Counted from the first letter of the stretch, positions 28,966 through 40,420 are shown. The stretch: DNA of 64,000 bases from Cephalotus follicularis (GCA_001972305.1 BDDD01000028.1:39545-103544), one strand, 5' to 3'. Made by a program: numbers and translations. Notes: generated from the letters alone by a model not told the origin.

Positions 28966-31900
28966 ATGTCTGTGGACAGGAGTTGGATGAGTAGGCGTGT
29001 TGTTCGGGGGTTACTAACGGAGGAATTTAACAGGGGTGTGCTCGCTTTCTTAGATTTTGCATTTTCAAACCAAGATTTTGTCTGGAATAGTACGATAAAA
29101 TGTCCTTGTAGCAGTTGCAAGTTAAGGGCGTTTGGAACTCGATCTGAAGTGCAGTTACATTTGTTGAAGAAGGGTTTCACCCCCCATTACACATTGTGGG
29201 ATCAATATGGGGAAAGGAGGGAACGTCGTCGGGCTACAGTTGAGAAGCCAGACCCCTCGGGTCCAAGCAATCCTTTTGTTGGTCTCGTAATGGATGCTGG
29301 GGGGTTCGAGTTTGACACAGGTGAACATGATGAGACGGCCGATGAACTTCCGAATCCCAATGCAAAGAAGTTCTATGACCTGCTTAAGGATGCTGACGAA
29401 CCATTGTGGAATGGCTGTAAAAAACACACCAAGCTGTCTATGATGATGCGACTCATGAATGTCAAGTCCAAGTACGGGATTTCTAACGAATAGGCCGAGG
29501 AAATTCTTCAGATCGTTAAGAGGGGAATGCTCGATGATAAAAATTTATCGGAGTCTTATTACAAGCTGAAATAAATTAAGAAGACATTGGGATTAGGCTA
29601 CAAAAAGATAGATGCATGTGTCAATGATTGTATGTTGTATTACGGAGATCAGCACAAATGTGCTACAGAGTGTCCAACATGTAATCATCCTAGATTCAAT
29701 CCTAGCGGTGGCGGAAAGAGAAAGAAACAAGTACCTTACAAGGTTTTGCGTCACTTTCCAGTGGCACCAAGACTTCAGAGGTTGTTTCAATCAGACAAAG
29801 CATCTGTTGATATGAGGTGGCATAGTAAGAAGAGGAAGGATAATGATGGTGACGAAGTGGGAATGGTACATCCGGTTGACGGTGAAGCTTGGAAGAACTT
29901 TGATATTACTTTTCCATCGTTTGCTGCAGAGGTTGGCAATGTTAGAATAGGAATAACAACGGACGAGTTTTGTCCTTTTGGGGTTAGTAGTACTGTTTAC
30001 TCTTGCTGGCCTGTTTTTGTTTTCCCATACAATCTTCCACCTTGGTTGTGTATGATGAAGCCATTCATGTTCTTATCCTTGATTATACCTGGACCAAAAA
30101 TCCCAGGGAAAGATATTGATGTGTTTCTGCGTCCACTCGTTGACGAGTTGAAGATGTTGTGGGAAAGTGGAGTTGAAACCTATGATGCATCGCTCAAGAA
30201 GAACTTTCAGATGAGGGCAGCTTTAATGTGGATGATCAGTGAATTTCCTGCCTATGGAATGCTATCAGGCTGGAGTACTCATGGTCATTTGGCATACCCC
30301 TACTGCACGAGTCGGACCAAGGGTTTTAGATTGAAGCATAGTAAAAAAATGTTCATGATTTGACTATCATCGTCAGTTGTTGCCCGCAGACCACCAGTGT
30401 AAAAAGGACAATAAAAAATTCTTGAAGGGTCGATGGGTGACCGAGGTGGGTATGGAGAGGTTATCAGGGGAAAAGGTAGAGGATCAACTCCCCGAGTGGA
30501 ATGAAGTTGTGTTTGGAAAAGGTGTACCAACTAGTAAGATTCCTCAGTTCAGGAGAGTACACAATTGGACTAAGCGAAGTATCTTTTACGAACTTCCTTA
30601 TTGGAGTAAAGTACTAGTCAGACACAAGTTGAACGTCATGCACATCGAGAAGAATGTGTTTGAAAATATATTCAACACGGTCATGAATGTGAAGGGAAAA
30701 TCCAAGGACCACGTACAAGCTCGACTTTATCTGAAAGAGTTGAGAATAAGACCTGAACTGCATGCAGAAGAGGTGGATGGGCAGTTCATATTGCCACCGG
30801 CAAAATATTCACTGAACATTGAACAGGTCAAACAAGTTTGTGAATGGATGACAAAGATCAAGTTTTTGGATGGATACGCCTCAAACATATGTCAGTGTGT
30901 GAATGTTTCAGAGTGTAAGGTTTCGGGATTGAAGAGCCACGATTGCCATGTCTTCGTGCAGAGGCTTCTTCCGATTGCATTTTCTGAGTTCCTACCTAGA
31001 AATATCATGGAGGTGTTGGCCGAGGTCAGTGATTTTTTCCGGAATATATGCTCAACATCCAACAGTGTTGTGAAGATGAACTTGCTCCAGAGTAACATTG
31101 TGCAAACAATTTGCAAAATGGAGAAGATATTCCCTCCATCGTTTTTTGATTCGGTGGAACATCTTCTCGTCCACCTAGCTTATGAAGCGAAAGTATGTGG
31201 GCCGGTTCAGAATACATGGATGTATCCCATTGAGAGGTACAGTTACTCGTTGTTTCTCTTTCTAAAAATGTTTATCTATTCGTCATGCATTCTAATTACA
31301 TATTTAATTGTAGAGAGCTGTTTGATCTAAAGAAAATGGTCAAGAACAAAGCTCGTGTGGAGGTGTCGATTGCCGAGGCATATATTGTTCGCGAGTAGAC
31401 AACGTTTTGTTCGTATTATTTCGAATCTGATGTCCAGGCTGAATAGACCCGAGAGAAACTGGGATAGGGGCGCCGTTGCAAGTAAAGGATTACTATCCAT
31501 ATTTACTCGTCTCGGTAAAGTAATGGGTAAGACAGAGAACAGACATATGACAGACCAAGAATACAAGGCTGCATATTTGTACATCCTGCTGAACTGCGAT
31601 GAAGTCAGCCCTCTGGTTGAGTAAGTATACATATACATTGTACTAAGTTTAAGCTCTATGTATATGAATTGTGCAATTTGAACGTATCTCACTTATTTTC
31701 TTTGTTGTAGTGAGTACGAACAACTGGTCACCGAATTAAACCCTAACATTACCCCCAAACAAATAGAAGAAGAATGCGATGCACACTTTGTGAAATGGTT
31801 TCAGCGTCGTGTAAGTAATGCCAGAATACGTCTACAAAGCGTTTATAAGTTTCCTGATTTTTAATTGTTGATGTTGATTTCTATGTTACGTGTGTACATT

Positions 31901-32708
31901 GCACACTTAATAGGTTAAGCACGACAAGGAAGTTGACGCCCGTCTAAAAAATTTAGCAAGTGCACCTGCTTCAAAAGTGAGTTCGTGGAAGGGGTATGTC
32001 GTCAACGGGTACAAGTTTCACACGGAAGATGCATCGAGGACCTCAGTAACTCAAAATTGGGGTGTAATGATAAAGGGAAGCACTTGGAATGATAGTTGCA
32101 GTGACTTCTACGGAGCCTTGGTCGACGACGTGGAGCTCGATTTCTATGGAAAAGACAACAAAGTTGTTTTATTCAAGTGTGATTGGGTTGACACTTCGGA
32201 GAGAGGTACCATAGTGGATGAGTTTGGGATTGTTCGTCTGAACCCAGAAAAGGAACTCCGCACATACGAGCCGTTCAGGCTAGCAAGTCAAGCTGTGCAG
32301 GTGTTCTACGTACCCAGCGTTTCCAATGATCGTAGGTACAAATGGTGGGTGACTGTGATAAAAACGAAACCCAGAAATTCCTACACCCTTCCTGATTATG
32401 AAGAAGAAGATGGAAAAAATTTGGGTATGGATATGACATTGCAAGAAGATGTCGCTACAGGTCCACTACGGTCATTTGCAGCTAATTTAGAACTTGAAAG
32501 TGAAGATTCCCTTCGAGGAGATGGGGAATGGGAGGAGGTAGTATTGCCTCCAGATGTTCGAATAAGAGATCCTATGTCAGATCATGACAATACGGATGAC
32601 GAGGAAGATGAATGGGAAGACGATGTTTCTGACACGGATAAGGAGGACGGAGTGATGGAATATGATTCTGATAGTCATGACGATATGGATATTGATAGCA
32701 TAGACTAA
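28966..32708 (+). pseudogene. element E: TnpD-like transposase gene, four exons, broken
   Basis: Exons read as 28966-31236, 31314-31620, 31711-31810 and 31914-32708, with GT...AG introns at 31237-31313, 31621-31710 and 31811-31913 that keep the frame. Domains in order: transposase-associated domain (DRSWMSRRVVRGLLTEEF, CPCSSCK), the tnp2 catalytic region (CPTCNHPRFNP, YKVLRHFPVAPRL, MRWHSKKR, NLPPWLCMM, PGPKIPGKDIDVFLRPL), a DUF4218-type region (LPIAFSEFLPRNI, LLVHLAYEAKVCGPVQNTWM), then a DUF4216-type region (WGVMIKGSTW, WVDT, VFYV) and a long acidic tail. In-frame stops at about 29491, 29572, 31396 and 31432 and a frameshift near 30363 inactivate it. The enzyme would cut and paste the element. 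Confidence 0.92.
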
Positions 32709-32990
32709 ACTGTAAGTTAATAGTGTAGTATATGTAGTAAGTACTATTTGCAATAGTATTCTTAATGTTCTAATGTGACACGACATTGTAATTTGATAAT
32801 ATATAGTAGGACAACTGTATGTAGTTTGTATTGTTTTTAATTACGGTGAGTTCTTGCAGATATACCTTGGAGAGTCACGTGTTAAGGAAATTTGTTGTGT
32901 CACGATATTTGACCTTAAACTGTTTTTCTTATTGTCGAAACTTTTTTGTTATATATGTTTACAGTGAAACGTAACCATGTTTTTGAATCA
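32709..32990 (+). other. element E: spacer between the two transposon genes
   Basis: AT-rich with no frame. It probably holds the 3' end of the first transcript and an intron of the second, since both En/Spm products usually come from one spliced transcript. Confidence 0.5.
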
Positions 32991-34405
32991 GGTTCCCATC
33001 AGCGGCGGATGAGGGGAGCTAGTAGGGGGGCGGACTTGGCCCCATAGGAGGTTGACTCTAGGCCTATTCGGCATATCAGTGCCAATGGGTAAGTAACTAG
33101 TAATTTAAGTACATTTTTTTCAAACTAACCTATGATGTTGGTGCTAATATTTGTTTAATTGCAAGTGTTTTGAGGAGATGGACATGAAGAACACCATAGC
33201 GTCCGTCATCAAGAGCAGAATACTACAGCCATGGATCACGTGGAGCCAGTGGCCTGATTCAGAGAAGGAACTACTGTGGGAGAAGCTATTGGTGGGTAGA
33301 ACTATTTCAATTTATCGTAAATGTTATTCAGCATTTTTTTTAAACTCGTTGTTTGACACTGATGTTTTGTAGGACTATTTCTACTTTCTTCCATCTAATG
33401 CACACAGCAGGCTTCCATTCTATAGTTACGTGCAGGAGAATTACCCAGCGTGGATGTGTAACTATAGGAGGAAGGCAATAACGGGCGCTGGCGTGCAGCA
33501 GATGATCCCTGAGTGCATGCGGCATGGCCCTGCAGAGATACCACGACCAGTGTGGGATGAAATGGTGAACAGGTGGATGTCCAAGGATTTTCAGAAACGG
33601 GCAAGAACAAATGCCGCCAATAGGGCGAATGAAGCCCACACCACCTACACTGGCGGTAGTCACACGATGGAGAGACAGTTGCAGATTGGGGTAAGTAATA
33701 AACTAACTTTATGATTACAGTGATTAATAAACTTAATTTGTGTTTCAAACTAATTCGAAATACCATTTGACTTATAGGGGGCTACGGGGAAACCTCATGT
33801 GGATGTATACTACCAAACTCATCGAAAGGCAATGGATGATACTCTTCCACCTCCTATTATAATGGAGAGGATAGTGAGTTACAAACTGAAATGAATATGT
33901 CAATTACCCTTTATTTGTTAATCAGTTAGCTGATTAATCTTGTATTTTTTTTGTAGGAGAAGTACCGAGCTGCTGCAGGGCCGGATACTGTGGAGGGGCC
34001 CGACGGTACTAGTAGGCCGGCTCCCTTAGACGTCGTGGCATGGGCAGAGGCGACTGGAGGTTTGCGGAAGGGAAAGATCCGTGGATTGGGGAACTACATG
34101 ACGTCCACGAATATGCTACCACAAGCACTTCGAGGTACTCCGCCGGGAGTGGGAGGTCAGGGTTGCCCATTCACTTCACAGCCACATAGCAGCCTAGAGC
34201 CGGACGCAATCTCAGAGATTCTCCAGCAGATACATCGGGTGGAGTCAAAGTTGGACACTTTTATGACTCAAATGACACAGATGATGGGGTCTCAGTCCAC
34301 ATGCACACCATCTGATCGGAGTTCACCGTGGACTCGGCACCCCCCTTCCAGCCATCCCAAGAGTTGGACGATACCGATGATGACGAGTAGTAGTTTGTTG
34401 TGTTT
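32990..34405 (+). pseudogene. element E: TnpA-like (Transposase_24 family) gene, multi-exon
   Basis: Coding blocks bounded by GT/AG signals are about 32990-33089, 33166-33291, 33373-33690, 33778-33873 and 33957-34405. Recognisable segments are WPDSEKELLWEKLL, SYVQENYPAWMCNYRRK, VWDEMVNRWMSKDFQKRA with RTNAANRAN, and TGGSHTMERQL, the conserved core of plant Ptta/En/Spm proteins. Next come KPHVDVYYQTHRK, and a C-terminal coiled-coil-like stretch around IHRVESKLDTFMTQMTQ. The first block has an in-frame stop near 33046. In En/Spm this type of protein binds subterminal repeats. Exon limits are my reading of splice signals. Confidence 0.8.
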
Positions 34406-34620
34406 CAAACATTTTAAAACTGTTTGTAAATGTATTTGACACATTACACTTTTTATATATGTGATGACAAAGCTCATTTACACTGTTTTGTTAGTTAAGA
34501 ATGAATGAAATGTGTCTACTGCTGAAACGAATTGTGAAATATAAGCTGTTATTGTGGCCGCTGCTGAACTGAATTGTAGGTTTTGCTTGGATATAGGGCA
34601 TAGATTATGCTAATAGTTCC
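34406..34620 (+). other. element E: 3' untranslated AT-rich stretch
   Basis: No frame or repeat of note. It lies between the last coding block and the right subterminal repeats. Confidence 0.5.
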
Positions 34621-34629
34621 ATCAGCAAA

Positions 34630-34985
34630 ATCTGCATAATTGCGAGGGCATTATGCAGCATACATATACGGAGAGGGTTGGAGAGGGTTGGCGACGAGTT
34701 ATGCAGTACGAGCAGATGACAGTGAGGGGATGTTTCCCTAGCTACACCCTCACCATGGCGAGGATCTGCCGAGGGGATGGAGTCTGGCGAGGGCATGATG
34801 GCAAGGGGGGACTTCCCTAGCCATACCCTCTCCGTGGCGAGCACAATATACGACGATGGGACGTTACCCTCACCGAGGGGGCTGGCGAGCAGGAATTTGG
34901 TGAGGGTGTTTTCCCCTCGCAATGCCCTTGCCATTGGGTCAATGGAGAGGGGACGGCAAGGGGAAGTGCCTTCATCGTAGCCCTG
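34630..34985. repeat. element E: right subterminal GCGAGGGCA-type repeats
   Basis: More than ten copies occur in both orientations, such as GCGAGGGCATTATG, GGCGAGGGCATGATGG, CCCTCACCATGGCGAGG and TGGCGAGCAGG. The array is longer than the left one, as is common in CACTA elements. The same word is the start of the inverted repeat inner end. Confidence 0.85.
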
Positions 34986-34997
34986 TGTTTAGTAGTG
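34967..34997 (-). repeat. element E: right terminal inverted repeat
   Basis: Plus strand ends CCCTGTGTTTAGTAGTG; the complement begins CACTAC. The target duplication TTT follows at 34998-35000. Confidence 0.93.
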
Positions 34998-35000
34998 TTT

Positions 35001-35800
35001 GTAGGTCATTTCTAGTCCCTCACTGCTTCTATCTTTGTTGGATCCACTGACAAACCAACACTAGAAATAACATGACCTAGAAAAGCTACCTCTGACAACC
35101 AACATTCAAATTTCCTGAACTTGGCATACAACGGATGATCTCTTAGAATCTGTAATACCGAGTGCAAATGTTTTCCATGCTCCTCCATACTCCTGGAATA
35201 CACCAAGATATCATCAATGAAGACCACGATGAACTGGTAGAGATACGGGCTGAATACCCTAATCATTATACTCATGAATGCGGCAGGGGCATTGGTCACC
35301 CCGAACGACATCACAACAAACTCAAAGTGCCCATACCTAGACCTGAAAGCTGTCTTTGGAATGTCTTCGACTCTAACGATGAGCTGATGATATCCTGATC
35401 TCAAATCCAACTTAGAGAACACCGAAACACCTTTCAACTGATCAAACAATTCTTCAATGTGCGACAACGGGTACTATTTCTTAATAGTAACCCTGGTGAG
35501 TTGCCGATAATCGATACACATCCGAAGGGATCCATCATTTTTCTTCACAAACAAGACAGGTGCTCCCCTGGGGGAAACACTCAACTTGATAAAACCTCTG
35601 TCGAGCAACTCTTGCAACTGAACTTTCAACTCTTTGAACTCAGGAGGGGCCATACGATAAGGAGCTCTTGATATCGATGTCGTCCCTGGAAGTATATCAA
35701 TCACAAACTCTGTATCCCTCTCTAGCGATAAGGATGTCAACTCATCTGAGAACAAATCCGGATATTCACAAACAACTGGAACATCCTCTAACCTCGGCAC
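35001..35800 (-). pseudogene. element D: RT N-terminal part, right of the CACTA insertion
   Basis: Reading leftwards: [17 protein letters not shown] (about 35660), [20 protein letters not shown] (about 35530-35575), one stop near 35471 between KK and [49 protein letters not shown] with the catalytic Asp pair (about 35195-35230) and [22 protein letters not shown]. Two further stops lie in the last codons before the insertion. It continues at 27570 on the other side of element E. Confidence 0.92.
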
Positions 35801-36300
35801 TCATTTCTTGCTATCCATCACGTGTGCCAGGAACCCACTACAACCCTGTCTCATGAGCCTATCAGCATGAAGGGCCGATATCATCTGAACTGGCCGGTGC
35901 TCTAAAGTCCCAATAAACTGGAACTTAGACTGTCCTGGCATACTGAAGGTCACAACCTTCCCGTAGCAATCCACATGGGCATAATGTACTGCTAACCAAT
36001 CCATCCCAAGGATCACATCCAATTCAGCCATTGGCAACACTGTGAGACCTGCTAGCAAAACATGGCCAGCAATCTCTATGTCACAAGACTTGCATACCCA
36101 TTCTGAAATAACAGACTCTCCCACTGGGGTACTAACCTCCATCACAAAAGGTAAAGACTCGAGCTCCACATTAATATTGCATATAAAATGTGATGCAATG
36201 TATGAATGGAATAAGTCCGGATCTATAAGACTCTATGCCATATGCTGAGAGATAAAAATAGTACCTCCTATCACTGATGTAGATCCTCTTGCAGCCCCCT
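35801..36300 (-). pseudogene. element D: protease, broken
   Basis: The active-site remnant reads LIDPDLFHSFI (about 36200-36232), retaining Asp and HSFI. It is followed by LESLPFVMEVSTPVGES, LPMAELDVILGMDWLA and CSGFLAHVMD, matching element C domain by domain. Stops occur near 36236 and 36175. Confidence 0.78.
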
Positions 36301-36433
36301 GATTTATGGCATATACCCTACCCTGCAAGATAGGCGTCGATCCCATAGGCTGTTTCCCATGATCTCTCCCTACTACTAAAGGCGAACTGGTACTGGGACG
36401 GCCATGATACTACTGTCCAAAACCACGGCCCTG

Positions 36434-36640
36434 CTAGGAACCAAAACTCAGGTTCTGTTGAGAACCTCCCTGTGATTGACCAGAACTATGCCCTGGCTGA
36501 CTCCCTGAACCATATCTATCATGAGGGCACTCTCTAGCTATGTGATCGGAAGCCCCACAAACCATGCATTTACCAGCTCTCCACCAACAATCATCCGATG
36601 TGTGGTTAGTGCATCCACAGTGCATGCACAGGTCAATAGA
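36434..36640 (-). pseudogene. element D: gag zinc knuckles
   Basis: Two knuckle-like motifs are visible. The first, HCGCTNHTSDDCWW, is incomplete; the second, CMVCGASDHIAREC, is a perfect C-x2-C-x4-H-x4-C. A Gly/Ser/Gln-rich tail follows. The pair has the same spacing as in element C, so the two chromoviruses share this layout. Confidence 0.85.
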
Positions 36641-36845
36641 AGCCTGGCCACCACAACTGGAAAGTTTAGAGCGACCTTCCTGAGAAGATGTCCTCCTATG
36701 CTCCCTTTGTCGGGAGCTATGTCCTCTACCCCTCTGTTGCGACCCTCTGGACTGTCCTCTCTGACCAAAAAAACTAGGTGGACTGCCAATACTCTGAGGC
36801 TAGCCACCCTATCCAGGACTACTATTCCCTAATCTCTAGGACTTA

Positions 36846-37241
36846 TTACTGCTCCCATAACTCCTTCATGTGTGATGGAAAATCAACTGATCTCCTTGCT
36901 GCTTCAGCACGTCTAGCGAGTCTTACAACTGGAGTTTGCTCCATTGCTTCGGTTGCATGCCTCACCAGCCTTTCGGCTAGGGTTTGTTCTGCTGTAGCCC
37001 CATGATGCCACATAAATTCATTCATTCTAGTCGTCATAGCACGCATTTCCCTCAGAAAACCTCTGGGTCTCTCTTCTTGGGTAAGAGCAAAAAATTCTGC
37101 TTCATGGCCCACATTATGTTCCTCTTGTTCCTCAACACCCCTATTTGTTCTAGTCCGTCTAGCAGACTGTCTACCTCTAGCAGCTCCCCTCCTTCGACCT
37201 TCCATATTTACCTTGTATAAGAGGCAAAAGTCAGCTATCAA
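36846..37241 (-). pseudogene. element D: gag N-terminus with central domain missing
   Basis: The frame starts with a basic MEGRRRGAARGRQSARR, passes MRAMTTRMNEFMWHHGATAEQ, and reaches HMKELWEQ, after which stops follow. The core gag domain (equivalent to the PPAFVG...HWW region of element C at 14930-15090) is not found between here and the zinc knuckles, so I infer an internal deletion in gag. Confidence 0.65.
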
Positions 37242-37346
37242 ATTTTATAACCATAATTCCAAAACAGATATAGCAACTAACAATCTTATCAATATCACTT
37301 AATTCCAATAGCCAAGGATCCTATCCTGGCAAAGCCAACATAGTGC

Positions 37347-37360
37347 GGTCTCTAATACCA
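37347..37360 (-). promoter_or_regulatory. element D: primer binding site (degenerate tRNA-iMet type)
   Basis: The minus strand reads TGGTATTAGAGACC seven bases after the LTR end, close to the TGGTATCAGAG of element C with one C-to-T change. Confidence 0.75.
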
Positions 37361-37367
37361 CCTAAAC

Positions 37368-39106
37368 TGTCACGCCCCGAACCCCAAGGAAGACCTCAAG
37401 GCCCGACACGTGGCAGGTTAGTGCCATCCATCCATCAAACAAGTAGCATCATACTCCAAATATCGCTACAAACTTAAAACTTTAACATATAATATGCATG
37501 CGGAAGAAAAATATTCAATACATGAGCCCAACCATATAACATCAACACATATATCTTAAGCGCTGTCACAAACCGCCAAGACAATAGCTGAAAATACAAT
37601 ATGTCTCTTATACATCCAAATTCATATACACAAGGTAGATAACAATAATCTGAGCCGCTGTCCAAGATCTGTCTGAAATGCCCGATCCGTCTAGATCCGC
37701 CTCATGTCGATGCATCACCTGTACCTGTACATGTTCATGACCCAGTACAAGAATGGGTCAGCAACCTATGACTATGCAGGTACTACTATATGCAATGGAA
37801 TGCAACAGATATACAGATATATATGCATGAAAAGTTAAATGCATGAATACTAATTGCGGACAGCTTCAGTATACCAACCGTCCCTAAGCGGTGATATACT
37901 TGGCTAATCCTAATCACACCAAAGGCCATAGGCCTGCAGACACTCCATAAAAAAACAATCCATAACCATCCATGGGGACAATCAATCCATAGGGTCAAGT
38001 ACTCCTCTGCCTCTCAGGCCCGAGATAGTACCTCCACCTTCTATACACTCTTCGTGCCATAGCCGTGAGGAGCACAGGATAACACCAGCCACATAGTCCA
38101 TACCATACCATAATTCTAGTCCCGAAGGTACTAGCCCATACCAACCCCGAAGGTACTGACCCATCATAGAGATCTGTGTGATCTATGCCATATCCATACC
38201 ATACCATGTCATTCCACAATACGGTGATGCTCGTAGGTCACCCAAAAAGGGAGGAACACCATATCCATAATATGTGGCCTACATCCATAATTCTTCATGA
38301 CGGAAATGAAGATTAAGAATGGGTTATCTCGTAAGTCTCAACCATAAAGAACCATCAATTATAGTCGTGTCATACCCGTAACTCATAACCGTATTTCCAT
38401 TTAAAGGATAGGGACTTAATCATAAAGGATCACATAGGATTCATTCATCAAAACCATTTTAAAACCATTTTCCATAACCACTTTCCATAACCGTTTATTG
38501 GTTCCTATCAGAGTTTGTAAAACAATGGAGAGGAAGTCCAACTAGGATATCCACGTCCAGATGTACCAATTGAGCTATCCTAACCATTCTTGAAAACCAT
38601 TTGTATAAAACCCTTCTGTTGACTTTCTTTAAAATTTCACTTTGAAGGTTGATTTGGAAATCAAAGGTGTGAAAAGAGGATTTTCATGGGCTACAAGGCC
38701 TTGGGGAGGCTTCCTATGGAATCCATTTGAAGAGAAAACCATTTTGGATTGAAAATGGTTGAAAATCATGTGGTTTGGTTGGAATAGGGTGCTAAGCGTC
38801 GATGGCTTCGTCCAAAGCGTCAACAGTTAGCGCCTAAGCATTGACGTTTTCATGCTAGGCATTGACGGTTAAGGCCATGCGCCTTAAGCATCAATGCATG
38901 CACTAAGCCTCATCTGATTTTGCAACACACAAAGACGCTTTAGTCGAAAGTGTCGATGGTTTGTCCAGTTTTCCTTAAGCATCAACAGGTTTGCGATAAA
39001 ACGTCGACAGTTAGCCCGCTCAAAGCGTCGACGCCTTTATCCAAAGTGTCGCCGCTTTGACAGCAACAGGCAGTTCGTCACACAATCTGAAAAATCCGTT
39101 TAAAAC
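37368..39106 (-). repeat. element D: 5' LTR, truncated at its outer end
   Basis: It starts TGTCACGCCCC, as at 23089, and is collinear with 23089 to about 24825, ending after AATCCGTTTAAAAC. The outer 680 bp or so, including the TATA box, are absent, and unrelated sequence follows at 39107. The word cluster is at 38790-39062. Confidence 0.9.
38790..39062. repeat. element D: GTCGACGC-type word cluster (5' LTR)
   Basis: Same arrangement as 24485-24782. Members here include AAGCGTCGATGGCTT, AAAGCGTCAACAGTT, AAACGTCGACAGTT, AAAGCGTCGACGCCTT and AAAGTGTCGCCGCTTT. Differences between copies are often C-to-T or G-to-A in the CpG. Confidence 0.85.
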
Positions 39107-39117
39107 CATGCTCGCTG

Positions 39118-39525
39118 TTGGGAGTGTGTTGTGGGTGCGGTGGCATCCAACCTCTTCTGGTTACCGGATCGGTGGGGATCAATACAACGATGTACGATGG
39201 TTCCTCTAGTGGTTGTCGTTTTGTGTGTAGACGCCTTGATAGTCGGGATCGAAGAGGACAGTGGTGTCAATCTTTCTCCGACGCGTTTGACAAACTCCGA
39301 CAGCGGCTAACGATTGGACTTCAAACGGAAGACTCTAAGGCTTATGAGGAGGGCTACGATGGAGGTGGTTTGTCCTGCCGTGGCATGAATTGTCTTCCCT
39401 CACAAAACAGTTCCAAACCGTTGTCGTTCTTTGGCCCTTTTTTTATTTATTCCGTGAACAGTAGTAGCACAACAATCAATTGCCTTTTTGCAATCAGCCT
39501 CTCTCTAATGCTTCAAGATTGTTAG
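39118..39525 (+). CDS. unrecognised 135-codon ORF next to the truncated LTR
   Basis: An ATG-initiated frame contains Cys-rich CCGCGG near the start, a basic central part (RRLDSRDRRGQW) and a hydrophobic C-terminus. Base composition is richer in G+C than the flanks, and it abuts the break in the LTR of element D. I do not recognise the protein on either strand. It may be part of an exon, an unknown repeat or chance, and no intron signals or neighbours help decide. Confidence 0.2.
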   Translation: MGVCCGCGGIQPLLVTGSVGINTTMYDGSSSGCRFVCRRLDSRDRRGQWCQSFSDAFDKLRQRLTIGLQTEDSKAYEEGYDGGGLSCRGMNCLPSQNSSKPLSFFGPFFIYSVNSSSTTINCLFAISLSLMLQDC

Positions 39526-39539
39526 GTTGAGAGTGTTTT

Positions 39540-40219
39540 ACTCAAAGTATTACATCCAAGGCATTTAGTTTAGAATTCCAAGGCATTTAGTTTGGAATGC
39601 CAAGTTGCTTCCAGCTAGAATATATACTAATAAATTATGGTTTATTAGTTATTAGGCTTTAACCTCAATAGGTCCAATACATCAGTCCATTATTTATACA
39701 TGTTTATATTAGAGCATATAATTTAGATTATAATTAAATAGCCATCAGCTTTTCATCATTCTTCCTTGCCCTTAATTATCCAATATTAATATTAATAATA
39801 TTTCTAAAATGTAATGCTTCGATGCTCCAAATCGGTTCACATTGGAGAAAACGCCTTTACTACTTTGATTTTGGCATAATAAAATATAATGTGTGTTAAA
39901 ACTTTTTCCCATGCTGCATCATGATTTTTATATATGGTTGTTTTTAAATAACTATTTTTTTGCTTTAAAACTCAATCCAGCTAAGTAAAAGTGTCTGCCC
40001 TTCAAAATATATTTTCATAATTTGGCTGATACAATATTGAAAATTTCTAATGTTCGGTTAGCAAATTTTACTATAGGATATACGAAATAGGGACAGATAC
40101 AGTAACAAGACTGCGACAATTTTCTACAGCAAAGATAAGAGTAAAATATGCAGATAACTCAGTCACTTGGCTTATTATGCAAGATTTTTAAAGCATTGTT
40201 TGTGGTTTTGACTATACAT
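39540..40219. other. AT-rich unique-looking sequence, probable 3' flank of the GDSL gene
   Basis: No gene, repeat array or element boundary is recognised apart from a short local duplication AAGGCATTTAGTTT-GGAAT near 39557-39600. Because element F lies between the GDSL stop codon and this sequence on the minus strand, the right-hand part should be the displaced 3' untranslated region or downstream DNA of that gene. Confidence 0.5.
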
Positions 40220-40224
40220 ATAAT

Positions 40225-40420
40225 TATTATAAACTTATGAGGTTAACTCACAAAAGAAGATTGCACTATATAGAGATCAAGAGAGAGAATGAGAGATTTT
40301 CTTATTATGAATTCCCTTATGTTTCTTCATAACAATAAATTCCTATTTATAGGAGTTTAGAGGGGTTGTTGGAATAGTGTTTGGTTGTTGGAATAGTAAT
40401 TTACTAATCATTATTATACA
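40225..40420 (-). repeat. element F: 3' LTR
   Basis: It shares TATAAACTTATGAGGTTAAC and the end ATTATTATACA with 57104-57327. It lacks one copy of a short TTGGTTGTTGGAATAGT repeat, which accounts for part of the length difference (196 versus 224 bp). A purine tract (ATGGGGAGTAT on the minus strand) lies at 40421-40431, next to the LTR. Confidence 0.92.

Larger units (their letters stand above)
27571..34997 (+). mobile_element. element E: CACTA (En/Spm-type) DNA transposon
   Basis: It is 7427 bp with imperfect terminal inverted repeats starting CACTAC at both ends and a 3-bp target duplication TTT (27568-27570 and 34998-35000), the hallmark of this superfamily. Subterminal regions are dense in GGCGAGGGCA-type repeats on both strands. 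Two spliced genes on the plus strand encode a TnpD-like transposase and a TnpA-like DNA-binding protein. It is inserted in the RT gene of element D. Stops and a frameshift in the transposase show it is not autonomous now. Confidence 0.96.
23089..39106 (-). mobile_element. element D: Tekay-like chromovirus on the minus strand, split by a CACTA transposon
   Basis: The 3' LTR is at 23089-25511 and the truncated 5' LTR at 37368-39106. Between them, reading leftwards, lie primer binding site, gag, zinc knuckle, protease, RT, RNase H, integrase, chromodomain and polypurine tract. Element E (27571-34997) interrupts RT. Without E and one TTT copy the remaining element is about 8.6 kb. No target duplication can be shown because the outer end of the 5' LTR is missing. 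Stops make it non-functional. Confidence 0.93.

Noticed and set aside
36521-36832. 103-codon plus-strand frame
   Set aside because: It is antisense to the gag/zinc-knuckle region of element D.
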